From the NCBI RefSeq assembly GCF_040049215.1, contig NZ_JBDZDN010000002.1, positions 620,001-684,000 on the forward strand: a DNA stretch of 64,000 nt. The letters run 5' to 3'. The notes under the pieces were generated by a model. The model saw nothing but the letters and a program-made list of their open reading frames with translations, was not told the origin of the DNA and ran no database searches. Shown here piece by piece: positions 51,171 to 59,746 of this stretch. This stretch comes from Mesorhizobium_K sp040049215 (lineage in GTDB: Bacteria > Pseudomonadota > Alphaproteobacteria > Rhizobiales > Rhizobiaceae). Numbering within the stretch: position 1 is the stretch's first letter; each line of letters opens with the position of its first letter. The translations under genes and the position numbers were made by a program.

Positions 51171-51827
51171 ATGGCGCCGACCACGATTGCTCCTGACATC
51201 CCTCTACCGCGAGGTCATGCGGCGAAACGCGTTTCGATCCTCGAAGCTGCCACCGACGTCTTCTGCCGCGAGGGCTATGCGGGCGCCAATATCGACATGA
51301 TCGCGGCGGAAGCCGGCGTCTCCAGGCAGACCATCTACAACCACCACGGCGACAAGGAGAAACTCTTCGTGGCCGTCGTGCGCGCGCTTACCGAGCGGGC
51401 CAACGCCGGCATTTTCGCCACCCTCGCCACCTTCCCCGACCACCCGGCCGATCTCGAAGCCGAACTCGTTGACTTCGCGGTGAGGCTGAACCGCAACTGC
51501 ATCTGCAACAGCGACGGCAAATATCTGCGCAAGCTGATCGAGGCGGAGGGCCGGCGTTATCCCGAACTCTTCGACACATGGCGCGAGAACGGCCCAAGCA
51601 AGACGTGGGCCGCGCTTGCGGCGCGCTTCGCCCGCCTCGCCCATGGCGGTTATCTCGACGTCGACGATCCGGACGTTGCCGCGCGCCAGTTCCTGGCGCT
51701 GATCAACGCCGACCTGCACGTGTCGATGGTGCTTGGCGATCAGCTCGGCGAAGAGCGCGTGCGCGAAGCAGCGCGAAACGCCGTGCGCACCTTCCTGCGC
51801 GCCTACGGCAAGCGCAAATCCATCTGA
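51171..51827 (+). CDS. TetR/AcrR family regulator of the divergent efflux pump
   Basis: A 218-residue regulator: helix-turn-helix VSILEAATDVFCREGYAGANIDMIAAEAGVSRQTIYNHHGDKEKLF (about 21-66), followed by a TetR_C_7-like ligand domain (KTWAALAARFARLAHGGYLDVDDPDVAARQFLALI). The divergent arrangement with the MFS gene and the palindrome between them suggest ligand-relieved repression of drug export. Confidence 0.92.
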   Translation: MAPTTIAPDIPLPRGHAAKRVSILEAATDVFCREGYAGANIDMIAAEAGVSRQTIYNHHGDKEKLFVAVVRALTERANAGIFATLATFPDHPADLEAELVDFAVRLNRNCICNSDGKYLRKLIEAEGRRYPELFDTWRENGPSKTWAALAARFARLAHGGYLDVDDPDVAARQFLALINADLHVSMVLGDQLGEERVREAARNAVRTFLRAYGKRKSI

Positions 51828-51991
51828 ACGGCCGACCGGATATATGCTCCGCCCTGTTGAAGCACGGAGCGAATGATCTCTACGCGCCTGCCACTTGGAA
51901 CCGGCCCTTGGCTGAGCGGTTCCTATAATTGTTTACGACAGCCCCAAGCTTGATTACAGCTATTGGACGATTCCACGGAACGCTCGACCGC

Positions 51992-52534
51992 ATGGCCGAA
52001 GACCACATCCGCTACGACATTCTCGCCCAGGAGGCGTTGCGCGGCGTCATGCGCAAGGTTCTGGCCGAGGTCGCGCGGACGGGTCTGCCCGGCAACCACC
52101 ACTTCTTCATCACTTTCCTGACCGGCGCGCCCGGCGTGCGCGTCTCGCCGCGCCTGCGCGAAAAATATCCCGAGCAGATGACCATCGTGATCCAGTTCCA
52201 GTACTGGGACCTGAAGGTCAACGACACGGGCTTCGAGATCGGCCTGTCCTTCTCCGACGTTCCGGAACGGCTGGAAATCCCCTTCGCCGCGGTGCGCGGC
52301 TTCTACGATCCTTCGGTCAATTTCGAGCTTGAGTTCGATGTGAAGACGGCGACGGAAACCGAGGCCAAGCCTGAAAAGCCGCTGGTCGAGGCCGCGAAAC
52401 CCGCGGCTCCCGCCAGGAAGTCCGACGCCAGGAAGAAGTCGGCCGAAGCCGCCAAGGATGCGCCGGCGGCTCCTGCAACGCCCGCGGCAAAGAGCGCCGA
52501 AGTCGTGTCGCTCGACGCGTTCCGCAAGAAGTAG
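51992..52534 (+). CDS. sspB: SspB, adaptor of the ClpXP protease
   Basis: A 180-residue alphaproteobacterial SspB starting MAEDHIRYDILAQEALRGV. The substrate-binding domain occupies about 1-125 (HHFFITFLTGAPGVRVSPRLREKYPEQMTIVIQFQYWDL, IPFAAVRGFYDPSVNF). An Ala/Lys/Glu-rich flexible linker leads to the C-terminal ClpX-docking segment VVSLDAFRKK. It tethers ssrA-tagged proteins to ClpXP. The tmRNA gene making the tag lies 2.8 kb upstream. Confidence 0.94.
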   Translation: MAEDHIRYDILAQEALRGVMRKVLAEVARTGLPGNHHFFITFLTGAPGVRVSPRLREKYPEQMTIVIQFQYWDLKVNDTGFEIGLSFSDVPERLEIPFAAVRGFYDPSVNFELEFDVKTATETEAKPEKPLVEAAKPAAPARKSDARKKSAEAAKDAPAAPATPAAKSAEVVSLDAFRKK

Positions 52535-52542
52535 CGCGCCCC

Positions 52543-52737
52543 ATGTCGACCGTGGTCAATCTCCGCACCGCGCGCAAGCGCAAGGCGCGGGCGGACAGGG
52601 AGCAGGCCGCTGGCGAGAACCGGGCGCTGCACGGCCGGTCCAAGGCCGAAAAGCTGCGTGATCGGCTGCAGGCCGAGAAGGCTTCGGATTTCGTCGAAGG
52701 CCACAGGCTCGAACGGAGCGATCGCGGCAAGCCGTGA
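52543..52737 (+). CDS. DUF4169 family small basic protein
   Basis: A 64-residue protein, MSTVVNLRTARKRKARADRE at the start and Lys/Arg/Glu rich throughout. This is the DUF4169 pattern found next to sspB and a ribbon-helix-helix gene in Hyphomicrobiales. Probably one long helix; nucleic acid binding is only a guess. It lies 8 nt after sspB and overlaps the next start. Confidence 0.85.
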   Translation: MSTVVNLRTARKRKARADREQAAGENRALHGRSKAEKLRDRLQAEKASDFVEGHRLERSDRGKP

Positions 52738-52970
52738 GCCAGGTGCGCAAACATTCGGTCGCCATTCGTGGCCACCGTACCAGCTTTTCGCTCGAACAGC
52801 CTTTCCTCGACGATTTGCGCGCCATCGCGGCCGCGCGGCGGATCACCTTTGCGGCACTGATCGCGGAAGTCGACGCGGCAAGGCCGCGCGAGGCCAACCT
52901 CTCCTCGGCGCTGAGGATTTTCGTGCTCGCGCAGGCGAAGCTGGCTTCCGCGGTCACGGCCAACGCATAG
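52734..52970 (+). CDS. Ribbon-helix-helix domain protein
   Basis: A 78-residue protein starting at GTG 52734, overlapping the DUF4169 stop (GTGA). The ribbon-helix-helix pattern is VAIRGHRTSFSLEQPFLDDLRAIAAARRITFAALIAEVDAAR. It fits RHH_4, small probable DNA-binding regulators. No toxin gene is nearby. Third gene of sspB-DUF4169-RHH. Confidence 0.85.
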   Translation: MSQVRKHSVAIRGHRTSFSLEQPFLDDLRAIAAARRITFAALIAEVDAARPREANLSSALRIFVLAQAKLASAVTANA

Positions 52971-53028
52971 GCGAAGATCGCGCCGTCGGCCAGCCGGTTC
53001 CACACACGGGTTCCGCCGGCCGGTTCGC

Positions 53029-56000
53029 CTATTGTATTCCCTGCAACATCTTCATGAAGCCGTCATCGGCGAACGGATTGGGCGCCGGCTCGGCCGGCCG
53101 GCCGACATCGGCTTGTGGCCGCGGCGGGCTTTCGTCGCTCGGTTCAGGCGAGGCGGCATCTTGCGCGGCGCGGCGAGCCGCTTCGGCCGCGAGAGCCGCG
53201 GCGGCGGCCTCTTGCCTTGCCCTTTCTTCGGCTTCCTGCCTCGCCCGTTCCGTCGCCTCGATACGTTCGCGCGTTTCGGCCTCGGCACGCGCCGCGGCTT
53301 CCGCCTCGCGCTCTGCCGCCTCGGCTTGCGCGCGCGCCGCTTCCTCGGCTGCGCGCTGCGCCTGTGCTTCGGCTCCAAGCCTTGCCTTTTCTTCCGCCTC
53401 CGATCTGGCGGCGGCTTCGGCCTCTAGCCGTGCCGCTTCCGCTGCCTGGCGCTCCGCCTCCTCGGCCGCGATCCGGGCGCGCTCCTCGGCCTCTCGCCTC
53501 GCTGTCTCCTCGGCTTCCAGCCGCGCCTTCTCCGCCTCGGCCTGGCGCGCCCGCTCTTCCGCTTCCGCTTTCAGCCGCGCCTCTTCCTCGGCCTTGCGTT
53601 TCGCCTCGGCTTCGGCCTCGGCGGCGAGGCGAGCTTCTTCCTGCTCTCTGCGCCATTGCTCGGTCGCGCGGTCGTGCTCTTCCTGCAGCGCCGCGTAGTA
53701 GCGCACCTCGCGCCGCAGCCGCTGCTTTTCGAGCAGCGCCGATTGCATCGCCTCGACGCGAGCCTGCTCGATCTCCAGCGCCCGCTGCGTCAGGAACTGC
53801 GCCAGCGGCTCGCTGTCGAATGTCCGCACCGTCGCTCCCACCCGGCCTTGCAGGTTGAAGCGCAGGGCCGGATCGGAGCCGACCAGCGCCTCCTGTCCGG
53901 GCTCGTAGCCGATCGTGCCGTCGATCGACACCTCTCCGGTGTTGAAGTTGGATTGCAGGTTTGCCTCAATCGTGGCGGCCGGGTTGGTCAGCTTGAGCGG
54001 CGGCGCACGCAACACGCCCGCGGCGACCGTGAAGGCCGCCTCGCCGGGATCGGCGGCGAAACTGCCCGACGTCGCGACGCCAGGCGCGAAGCTTGCCGTC
54101 CTGGCGGCGTCGATATCCTTGCCGAACAGGTCGGCGCGGGCGATGAACTGCGGCAAGGCGAGCGGATTGACTCCATCGATGGTGAGCGAGCGGAAGGCCG
54201 CCGAGCCCGAGCCGGACAGCGTCGCGACAAGCCCGCCGACCGACTTGCCGCTCGCCGAAAGCGTGGTCGAGATGTCGCCTGAACCCTGCAGGCCGGCGTC
54301 GCCGAGCACCGACCTGATGTCGGCGCCGCTGAGCTTCATCTGGCCGGAGAACAGCCCCGTGCCGCCACTGTTCTTCAGCTCGAACAGGCCGCTCAACTCG
54401 CCGTCGAAAAGCTTGCCGATGAGGTCGCTGAGCCTGAGGCTGTCATCGTCGAGCTTCAGCGTCAGGGCTACGTCGTAGGCGGTGACCGCCGGCCCGGCCG
54501 ACAGCGTCGCCGCAGCCACGCCGAGCTCGGCGCTGAACGGCGCCGACACTATCGGCGCGAAGGGAGCCGAGGACCAGCCATTGCCCGTGCTCTCCAGCGC
54601 AGACTCGCCGAGCACCATCGCCGCCAGCGGTTCGAGGTTCAACTCGTCCAGCGTGAGTTGACCGGTCAGATGCGGCTTGCCGTCCTTGATGGCGGCGTTG
54701 ATGCCGCCGCCGACAGAACCCTCGTTCACCGTGCCGGTCAGCGCGTCCACCACGAGCAGCCCGTCGGCATAGTCCGCATCGCCTTCGATCTCGACCCTGA
54801 TGCCGGCGCCCATGGCGGGCAGCGCCACGCTGGCCGTCATCAGCCAGGGCTCGATATCGGAAGCGTTGAGCCGGGCGCGGCCCTTCACCGCGACGCCGCC
54901 CTCGGCGAGCCTTGCGGTGCCGGCGAAACCCGCCGAGAAATCGCCGGCCGTCAGGTTGAACGAGGCGGCAAGCTCTTCCGACAGCTTGCCTTTCAACGAG
55001 AAGCCGGTCTCGCCCGGGCCGGTCAAGCCGAGCGGCAGAACCGGCAGGCCATAAAGCGCAAGCAGCCTTGTCGCGTCTTCGTTGCGTCCCGACAGCGCGA
55101 TCGAGACCTCGCCGTCTGCAGCCTGTCCGGGGTTGCCGTTGCCCGAAACGGTCGCTGACAGCGCCGTGCCTCCGGCGTTGCCATTCGCGCTGACGGCAAT
55201 GCCGGTCGTGCCGTCTCCATTGGCCGCCGCCGTCGCCACGATGTCGAGCCGGGCGTCCTCGAACAGTCCGCGATATGCAGTCGCGCGTGAATGGAGGCCC
55301 TGGACGAAGACATTGTCCTTGTAGCGCTCGGCAGCCGCCGCGATCAGCGGCGCGAGGTCGACTGCAACCACGGAGGCGTCGATATTGCCCGACGGGCTGG
55401 CGGGGAAATCCCTGATCGTGCCTGTCGCGCTCACGGTCGCGCCGGCAAGGTCGCCGATCGACAGCCGGTCGATTTCCAGCAACCCTTCGCGCAGCCTGAA
55501 CGCGGTGTCCACCGATTGCGCCGTCAGCCCGGCGGCGCTCACCGGCCCGGCCTTGACCTGCAGGTCCAGGTCGCCCTCCGCGAAACGGTTGACGCCGAGG
55601 TCGCTGACGAAGAGCGAGGCCAGCGCCGCAAGCCCGTCGACATCGAGTGCCCCGCCCTCGAGCGTCAGCACCGTCGCCGGCTTGGCGTCGCGCGGCTGCC
55701 TGCGCTCGGCCTTGCCGCGGAAGCTCGCGCTGCCGAGGCCGAGTTCGAGGTTGCTGAACGCCTGGCGCTCCTGGGTCAGGTCGACGTCGGCGCGGAAGCC
55801 CGCCGCTGGCAGCCGCCGTATCGCGTCGTCGACATCCTGCGACACCCATGCGGCGAAGCCGGACGGCTGGCCGATGGCAAGCAGCAGCGAGCCGCTGAAG
55901 CCAAGCTCGCCTTCGGTCCTCAGCGAACCGTCCGCCTCGAGCGTCGTGCGGCCGGGGAGAGTCGCGGCAAGCGACTTCACCGTCCAGCCGCCGGTTGCCG

Positions 56001-57132
56001 GCTCGGCGGAGAGGCGCACGTCGCGGACCGTCGTGTCGCCGGCCACCACGGCCGGCAGATTGACCTCGACCGTTCCCGGTATCGACGGCTTCGGCAGGTC
56101 GAGCAGAGCCTCCTGCAGGGCGGCTAGCCGTTGCGACAGCGTCAACCCCCCGCCGGAATCATCGGCGCCGATCGCCTCGTCGAAGCGCACTTGCGCGCCG
56201 TCGACCGAAAGCGCGAAGCGTGGCTCGGCAGCGAAATCGACGAAACCTCTGCCGTCCGCCGAATAGGGATTGTCGAGAGGCCCGGTCTCGAACAGGAACT
56301 CGTCGAAAGCGAGCCGCTCATTGTCGAGCGCGAACTTGCCTTTGATCCGGAACCCCGGCGGCTGCGGGCTTTCGCCCTGAGCCTGGTCCCGGCGCGCCGC
56401 GAGCCGGAAGTCGCCGGCATATTTCAGCGCCGCGCCCCCGTCGAAGCCAAGATCGCCGTCGGACTCGATCGAGACCTGCTGCAGTTCGGGTTCGGCCTGG
56501 ATCCTCAGCCGCATCGCGCCGCCGCCTGTGTCGGCGAGGCCTGTATTGACCGTGACTGCCGTGCGCATGCCGTCGACGCGCATCGAGCCGACCATGCGCC
56601 ACGGGCCGGCGAGTGACTTCGCCGAGACCTCGGTGTTGATCTCGGTCAGGCGATGGGTCCGCCCGCTGGCGGCATGACGGATGCTGACCTGGCCTTCCGT
56701 TATGGTCAGCTTCTCGATCGAGATCTGGCTCGCGTTGAAGGGCGCCGACGGGCGCATGACCCAGTCCACCGCGCCGTCCGCCGCGACGTCGATCGTCACT
56801 TTCGGCCGCTCCAGCCGCATGTCGAAGATGTGGAAATCGCCACTCAAGAGTGGCGCCAGTTCGGCGTCCATTGAGAAGGTCTCGGCGGTCATCGCCGGTT
56901 CGCCATTCGGCCCGCCGCCTACCACAACATCGGAGAAGGTCACCGAGGGGAACGGCAGGATCTTCGCCGTCGCTTCGCCGTTCACGGTGACCTTGCGCCC
57001 GAGAATGGCGCTCGCCTCGCGCTCGAAGCCGGCGCGGTAGGTCGACCAGTCGACAAAATACGGCGCCACCAGCGCCGCCGTCAGCGCCAGCACAAAAAGT
57101 CCACCGAAGATCACGAACAGTCGTGCCAGCAT
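53029..57132 (-). CDS. AsmA family protein with long C-terminal coiled coil
   Basis: A 1367-residue envelope protein. One N-terminal membrane helix (FVIFGGLFVLALTAALVAPYFV) is followed by the AsmA N-domain (VDWSTYRAGFEREASAILGRKVTV). A long repetitive beta-rich body (about 50-1090) has repeated FD/LxLxDGxL-type strands, and the AsmA C-domain lies near GSGSAAFRSLTIDGVNPLALPQF. AsmA-like proteins form hydrophobic grooves for phospholipid transport to the outer membrane. The last roughly 230 residues are an almost pure Glu/Ala/Arg coiled coil (EEERARQEA-type heptads), far longer than in E. coli AsmA. The tail ends DDGFMKMLQGIQ. Confidence 0.9.
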   Translation of the reverse strand: MLARLFVIFGGLFVLALTAALVAPYFVDWSTYRAGFEREASAILGRKVTVNGEATAKILPFPSVTFSDVVVGGGPNGEPAMTAETFSMDAELAPLLSGDFHIFDMRLERPKVTIDVAADGAVDWVMRPSAPFNASQISIEKLTITEGQVSIRHAASGRTHRLTEINTEVSAKSLAGPWRMVGSMRVDGMRTAVTVNTGLADTGGGAMRLRIQAEPELQQVSIESDGDLGFDGGAALKYAGDFRLAARRDQAQGESPQPPGFRIKGKFALDNERLAFDEFLFETGPLDNPYSADGRGFVDFAAEPRFALSVDGAQVRFDEAIGADDSGGGLTLSQRLAALQEALLDLPKPSIPGTVEVNLPAVVAGDTTVRDVRLSAEPATGGWTVKSLAATLPGRTTLEADGSLRTEGELGFSGSLLLAIGQPSGFAAWVSQDVDDAIRRLPAAGFRADVDLTQERQAFSNLELGLGSASFRGKAERRQPRDAKPATVLTLEGGALDVDGLAALASLFVSDLGVNRFAEGDLDLQVKAGPVSAAGLTAQSVDTAFRLREGLLEIDRLSIGDLAGATVSATGTIRDFPASPSGNIDASVVAVDLAPLIAAAAERYKDNVFVQGLHSRATAYRGLFEDARLDIVATAAANGDGTTGIAVSANGNAGGTALSATVSGNGNPGQAADGEVSIALSGRNEDATRLLALYGLPVLPLGLTGPGETGFSLKGKLSEELAASFNLTAGDFSAGFAGTARLAEGGVAVKGRARLNASDIEPWLMTASVALPAMGAGIRVEIEGDADYADGLLVVDALTGTVNEGSVGGGINAAIKDGKPHLTGQLTLDELNLEPLAAMVLGESALESTGNGWSSAPFAPIVSAPFSAELGVAAATLSAGPAVTAYDVALTLKLDDDSLRLSDLIGKLFDGELSGLFELKNSGGTGLFSGQMKLSGADIRSVLGDAGLQGSGDISTTLSASGKSVGGLVATLSGSGSAAFRSLTIDGVNPLALPQFIARADLFGKDIDAARTASFAPGVATSGSFAADPGEAAFTVAAGVLRAPPLKLTNPAATIEANLQSNFNTGEVSIDGTIGYEPGQEALVGSDPALRFNLQGRVGATVRTFDSEPLAQFLTQRALEIEQARVEAMQSALLEKQRLRREVRYYAALQEEHDRATEQWRREQEEARLAAEAEAEAKRKAEEEARLKAEAEERARQAEAEKARLEAEETARREAEERARIAAEEAERQAAEAARLEAEAAARSEAEEKARLGAEAQAQRAAEEAARAQAEAAEREAEAAARAEAETRERIEATERARQEAEERARQEAAAAALAAEAARRAAQDAASPEPSDESPPRPQADVGRPAEPAPNPFADDGFMKMLQGIQ

Positions 57133-57247
57133 CGATCCTGATTGGTGCCTGAAACCTGCTGCCAGTGTATCTGCATCAGCGTGTCTATAAAGTGGCGATT
57201 TTCAAAGCGGTCGGCCCGCCTCCGATGGTGTCCGATGACCCTGCCGG

Positions 57248-58672
57248 TCATGTCCCGTGCCGCAGCGGCCAGATCTTGCCCGGATTAAGGATATTGTCGG
57301 GGTCGAGCGCCGCCTTGATGGCGCGCATCACATCGACGCCCTCGCGGCCGATCTCGCCCTCGATGAAGCCGATCTTGCCCTGTCCGATGCCATGCTCGCC
57401 GGTGCAGGTCCCGTCCATGCGCAATGCGCGCGCGTTCAGCCTGCCGACGAACTCTTCCGCCAGATCGATATCCCTGGGATCGCTGGTGTCCATCAGCACC
57501 AGCGTGTGGAAATTGCCGTCGCCGACATGCCCGACGATCGGCGCGATCAGGCCCATTTCGGCGATGTCGGCCTCCGTCTCGGCGATGCATTCGGCGAGCC
57601 GCGAGATCGGCACGCAGACGTCGGTCGAGAGCCCGCGCGCGCCGGGACGAAGCGTCAGCGACGCCCAGTAGGCGTCGTGGCGCGCCTTCCACAGCCTGTT
57701 GCGCTCCTCGGCGACGCTCGTCCAGATGAACGGCCCGCCACCGAACTCGGCGGCGATCTCACCGAAGGTCTGGGACTGCTCGGCGACGCCGGCGTCGCTG
57801 CCGTGGAACTCGAGGAAAAGGCACGGGCTCTCCGGATAGTCGAGCTTGGAGTAGTTCTTCATGGCGCGCATCTGCAGCGCGTTGACGAGTTCGATGCGGG
57901 CGACGGGAACGCCCATCTGGATCGTCGCGATGACCGCCTCGCAGGCCTGCTCGACGCTGGGGAACGGGCATACCCCGCCCGAGATGGCCTGCGGGATGCC
58001 GGCGAGTTTCAAGGTCAGCGAGGTGATGATGCCGAGCGTGCCCTCCGATCCGATCAGCAGCCTGGTCAGGTCGTAGCCGGCCGAGCTCTTCTTGGCGCGC
58101 TTGCCTGTCGTGACCACGCTGCCGTCCGCCATCACGGCGGTCAGCGACAGCACATTGTCGCGCATCGTGCCGTAGCGCACCGCGTTGGTGCCCGACGCCC
58201 TCGTCGCGGCCATGCCGCCGAGACTGGCGTTGGCGCCGGGATCGATCGGGAAGAACAGGCCGGTGTCACGCAAATGGTCGTTGAGCTCGTGCCGCGTCAC
58301 GCCGGGCTCGACCGTGCAGTCCAGATCCTGTGCGTTGACCTCGACGATGCGGTTCATGCGCGACGTGTCGAGGGAAATGCCACCGCCCGGCGCGTTGACC
58401 GCTCCTTCCAGCGAGGTGCCCGCTCCGAATGCAATGACCGGCACGCGGTGCTCGGCGCAGACGCGCACGATTTCCTGCACTTCTTCCGTGCTTTCGGGGA
58501 ACGCCACGCCGTCCGGCGCCTGCGCCGGGATATAGGTCGTGGTGTGCGCGTGCTGATCTCGGATCGACTGGCCGGTCTGGAAGCGCTCTCCGAAGCGCTG
58601 CTTCAATATGCCGAGCGCGGTCGCGATGCCGGCCTCGTTGCGTTCCAGGGTATTGAGGTCGCTGAGAGCCAT
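57248..58672 (-). CDS. FAD-binding oxidase, D-lactate dehydrogenase/GlcD type
   Basis: A 474-residue enzyme from MALSDLNTLERNEAG, after CAGGAAAT. The FAD_binding_4 (PCMH) domain holds VIAFGAGTSLEGAVNAPGGGISLD and GANASLGGMAATRASGTNAVRYGTMRDN. The C-terminal FAD-oxidase domain has VGHVGDGNFHTLVL and the EHGIGQGKIGFI metal/substrate motif. These oxidise D-lactate, glycolate or other 2-hydroxy acids and pass electrons to cytochrome or quinone. No iron-sulfur GlcF partner is adjacent, pointing to the single-subunit D-lactate dehydrogenase group. Confidence 0.9.
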   Translation of the reverse strand: MALSDLNTLERNEAGIATALGILKQRFGERFQTGQSIRDQHAHTTTYIPAQAPDGVAFPESTEEVQEIVRVCAEHRVPVIAFGAGTSLEGAVNAPGGGISLDTSRMNRIVEVNAQDLDCTVEPGVTRHELNDHLRDTGLFFPIDPGANASLGGMAATRASGTNAVRYGTMRDNVLSLTAVMADGSVVTTGKRAKKSSAGYDLTRLLIGSEGTLGIITSLTLKLAGIPQAISGGVCPFPSVEQACEAVIATIQMGVPVARIELVNALQMRAMKNYSKLDYPESPCLFLEFHGSDAGVAEQSQTFGEIAAEFGGGPFIWTSVAEERNRLWKARHDAYWASLTLRPGARGLSTDVCVPISRLAECIAETEADIAEMGLIAPIVGHVGDGNFHTLVLMDTSDPRDIDLAEEFVGRLNARALRMDGTCTGEHGIGQGKIGFIEGEIGREGVDVMRAIKAALDPDNILNPGKIWPLRHGT

Positions 58673-58800
58673 GATTTCCTGCGCGACGTTTTCCTGCGCG
58701 GCTGGGCCATCCCGGCCCCTTGTGAAGCGCTTATAGCTGCGTACTCTCACAGGCTGGTGCGGCTTGTCCAGCACGCCGAAGAACGGAACCGGGATCGAAA

Positions 58801-59283
58801 ATGAACATAGCCGCACCCTTCGTATCCCGCGCCATGGAGATCGAGAAGGACTGGATCGACTACAACGGCCACCTCAACATGGCCTATTACAACGTGCTGT
58901 TCGACCGCGGCTCGGACGACGCCTTCGAGATCATGGGCATGGGTCCGGCCTACGCGCGCGAGCGCAAGCTCACCATCTACACGGCCGAAGCCCATGTCTG
59001 CTACGTGCGCGAACTGCATCTTGGTGACAAGGTCACGGTCAGCTTCCACCTCATCGACCATGACGACAAGCGCCTGCGCGCCTACCAGGAAATCCGCCAC
59101 GCCGAGGGATGGCTGGCGGCAACCTCGGAGACCCTGTCGCTCCACATCGACATGAGCGGGCCGAAGGTCGCGCCCTTCCCCGACGACGTGATGGATAAGG
59201 TCGCGGCGATGCGCGCCGCACACGCCTCGCTCGCCATGCCGGAACGGGCCGGCCGCTCGATCGGCATCAGGCGCAAGTCCTGA
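58801..59283 (+). CDS. Hotdog-fold acyl-CoA thioesterase (4HBT_2 group)
   Basis: A 160-residue hotdog protein: KDWIDYNGHLNMAYYNVLFDRGSDD (about 16-40) carries the Asp-x-x-Gly-His-x-N active-site pattern of YbgC/FadM-like thioesterases. It also has AEAHVCYVRELHLGDKVTVSFHLI and RAYQEIRHAEGWLAATSETLSLHID. It resembles the thioesterase part of carnitine dehydrogenase/betainyl-CoA systems, but the substrate is unproven. A strong terminator follows. Confidence 0.88.
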   Translation: MNIAAPFVSRAMEIEKDWIDYNGHLNMAYYNVLFDRGSDDAFEIMGMGPAYARERKLTIYTAEAHVCYVRELHLGDKVTVSFHLIDHDDKRLRAYQEIRHAEGWLAATSETLSLHIDMSGPKVAPFPDDVMDKVAAMRAAHASLAMPERAGRSIGIRRKS

Positions 59284-59313
59284 GCCGGCGAAAGGCCCGA
59301 CTCAAAGAAAAGA

Positions 59314-59349
59314 AAGCGGCCTCACGGGATTCACCCCTTGAGGCCGCTT
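59314..59349 (+). terminator. Terminator after the thioesterase gene
   Basis: Perfect 11-bp stem AAGCGGCCTCA / TGAGGCCGCTT with a 14-nt loop, 30 nt after the stop. The A-rich left flank (AAAGAAAAGA) would also give a T run on the minus strand, so it may serve the barrel remnant too. Confidence 0.75.
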
Positions 59350-59373
59350 CCGGGATCCCCCGGCCGAAATCGA

Positions 59374-59529
59374 TCAATTGAAGCGATAGTTCACGCCAAA
59401 TTCATACGGTATGGACCGCAGGTCGACGATCGGATCGAAGCCGGCGGTGGGAAATTCATAACGCTCTCGCATGATCGTAACCCCGCCAGAACCAAAGCCC
59501 GAGACACAGCTTTCGTCTGGATTGAGGAA
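59374..59529 (-). pseudogene. C-terminal remnant of an outer-membrane barrel gene
   Basis: On the minus strand an open stretch of about 50 codons with no good start reads GSGGVTIMRERYEFPTAGFD followed by IVDLRSIPYEFGVNYRFN and a stop. The final alternating strand with aromatic end (YEFGVNYRFN) is typical of the last strand of an opacity/OmpA-like barrel. A stop codon (59530-59532) cuts it off upstream and no signal peptide is in reach, so it looks like the surviving tail of a deleted gene. The remaining sequence to 59746 shows no gene. Confidence 0.5.
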
Positions 59530-59746
59530 TTAAGCGCTCCCGAATATTAGAGAGTCAACAAATAGATGCGCCCGCCAACGCGCTTCCGCCTGCATTGTCA
59601 CCATTCTGCAACATTTTTGGGCACGCAAGGCAGGGGGATGGATTTTGGCGCCACTCCAGCGACTGGACTCCTGCGCGACGAAGCGTCTAATTCGCAAATC
59701 CCGTCTCCGGCGGGTCTCCAAACCCATCGCCGGGGTGAAATCGCGG

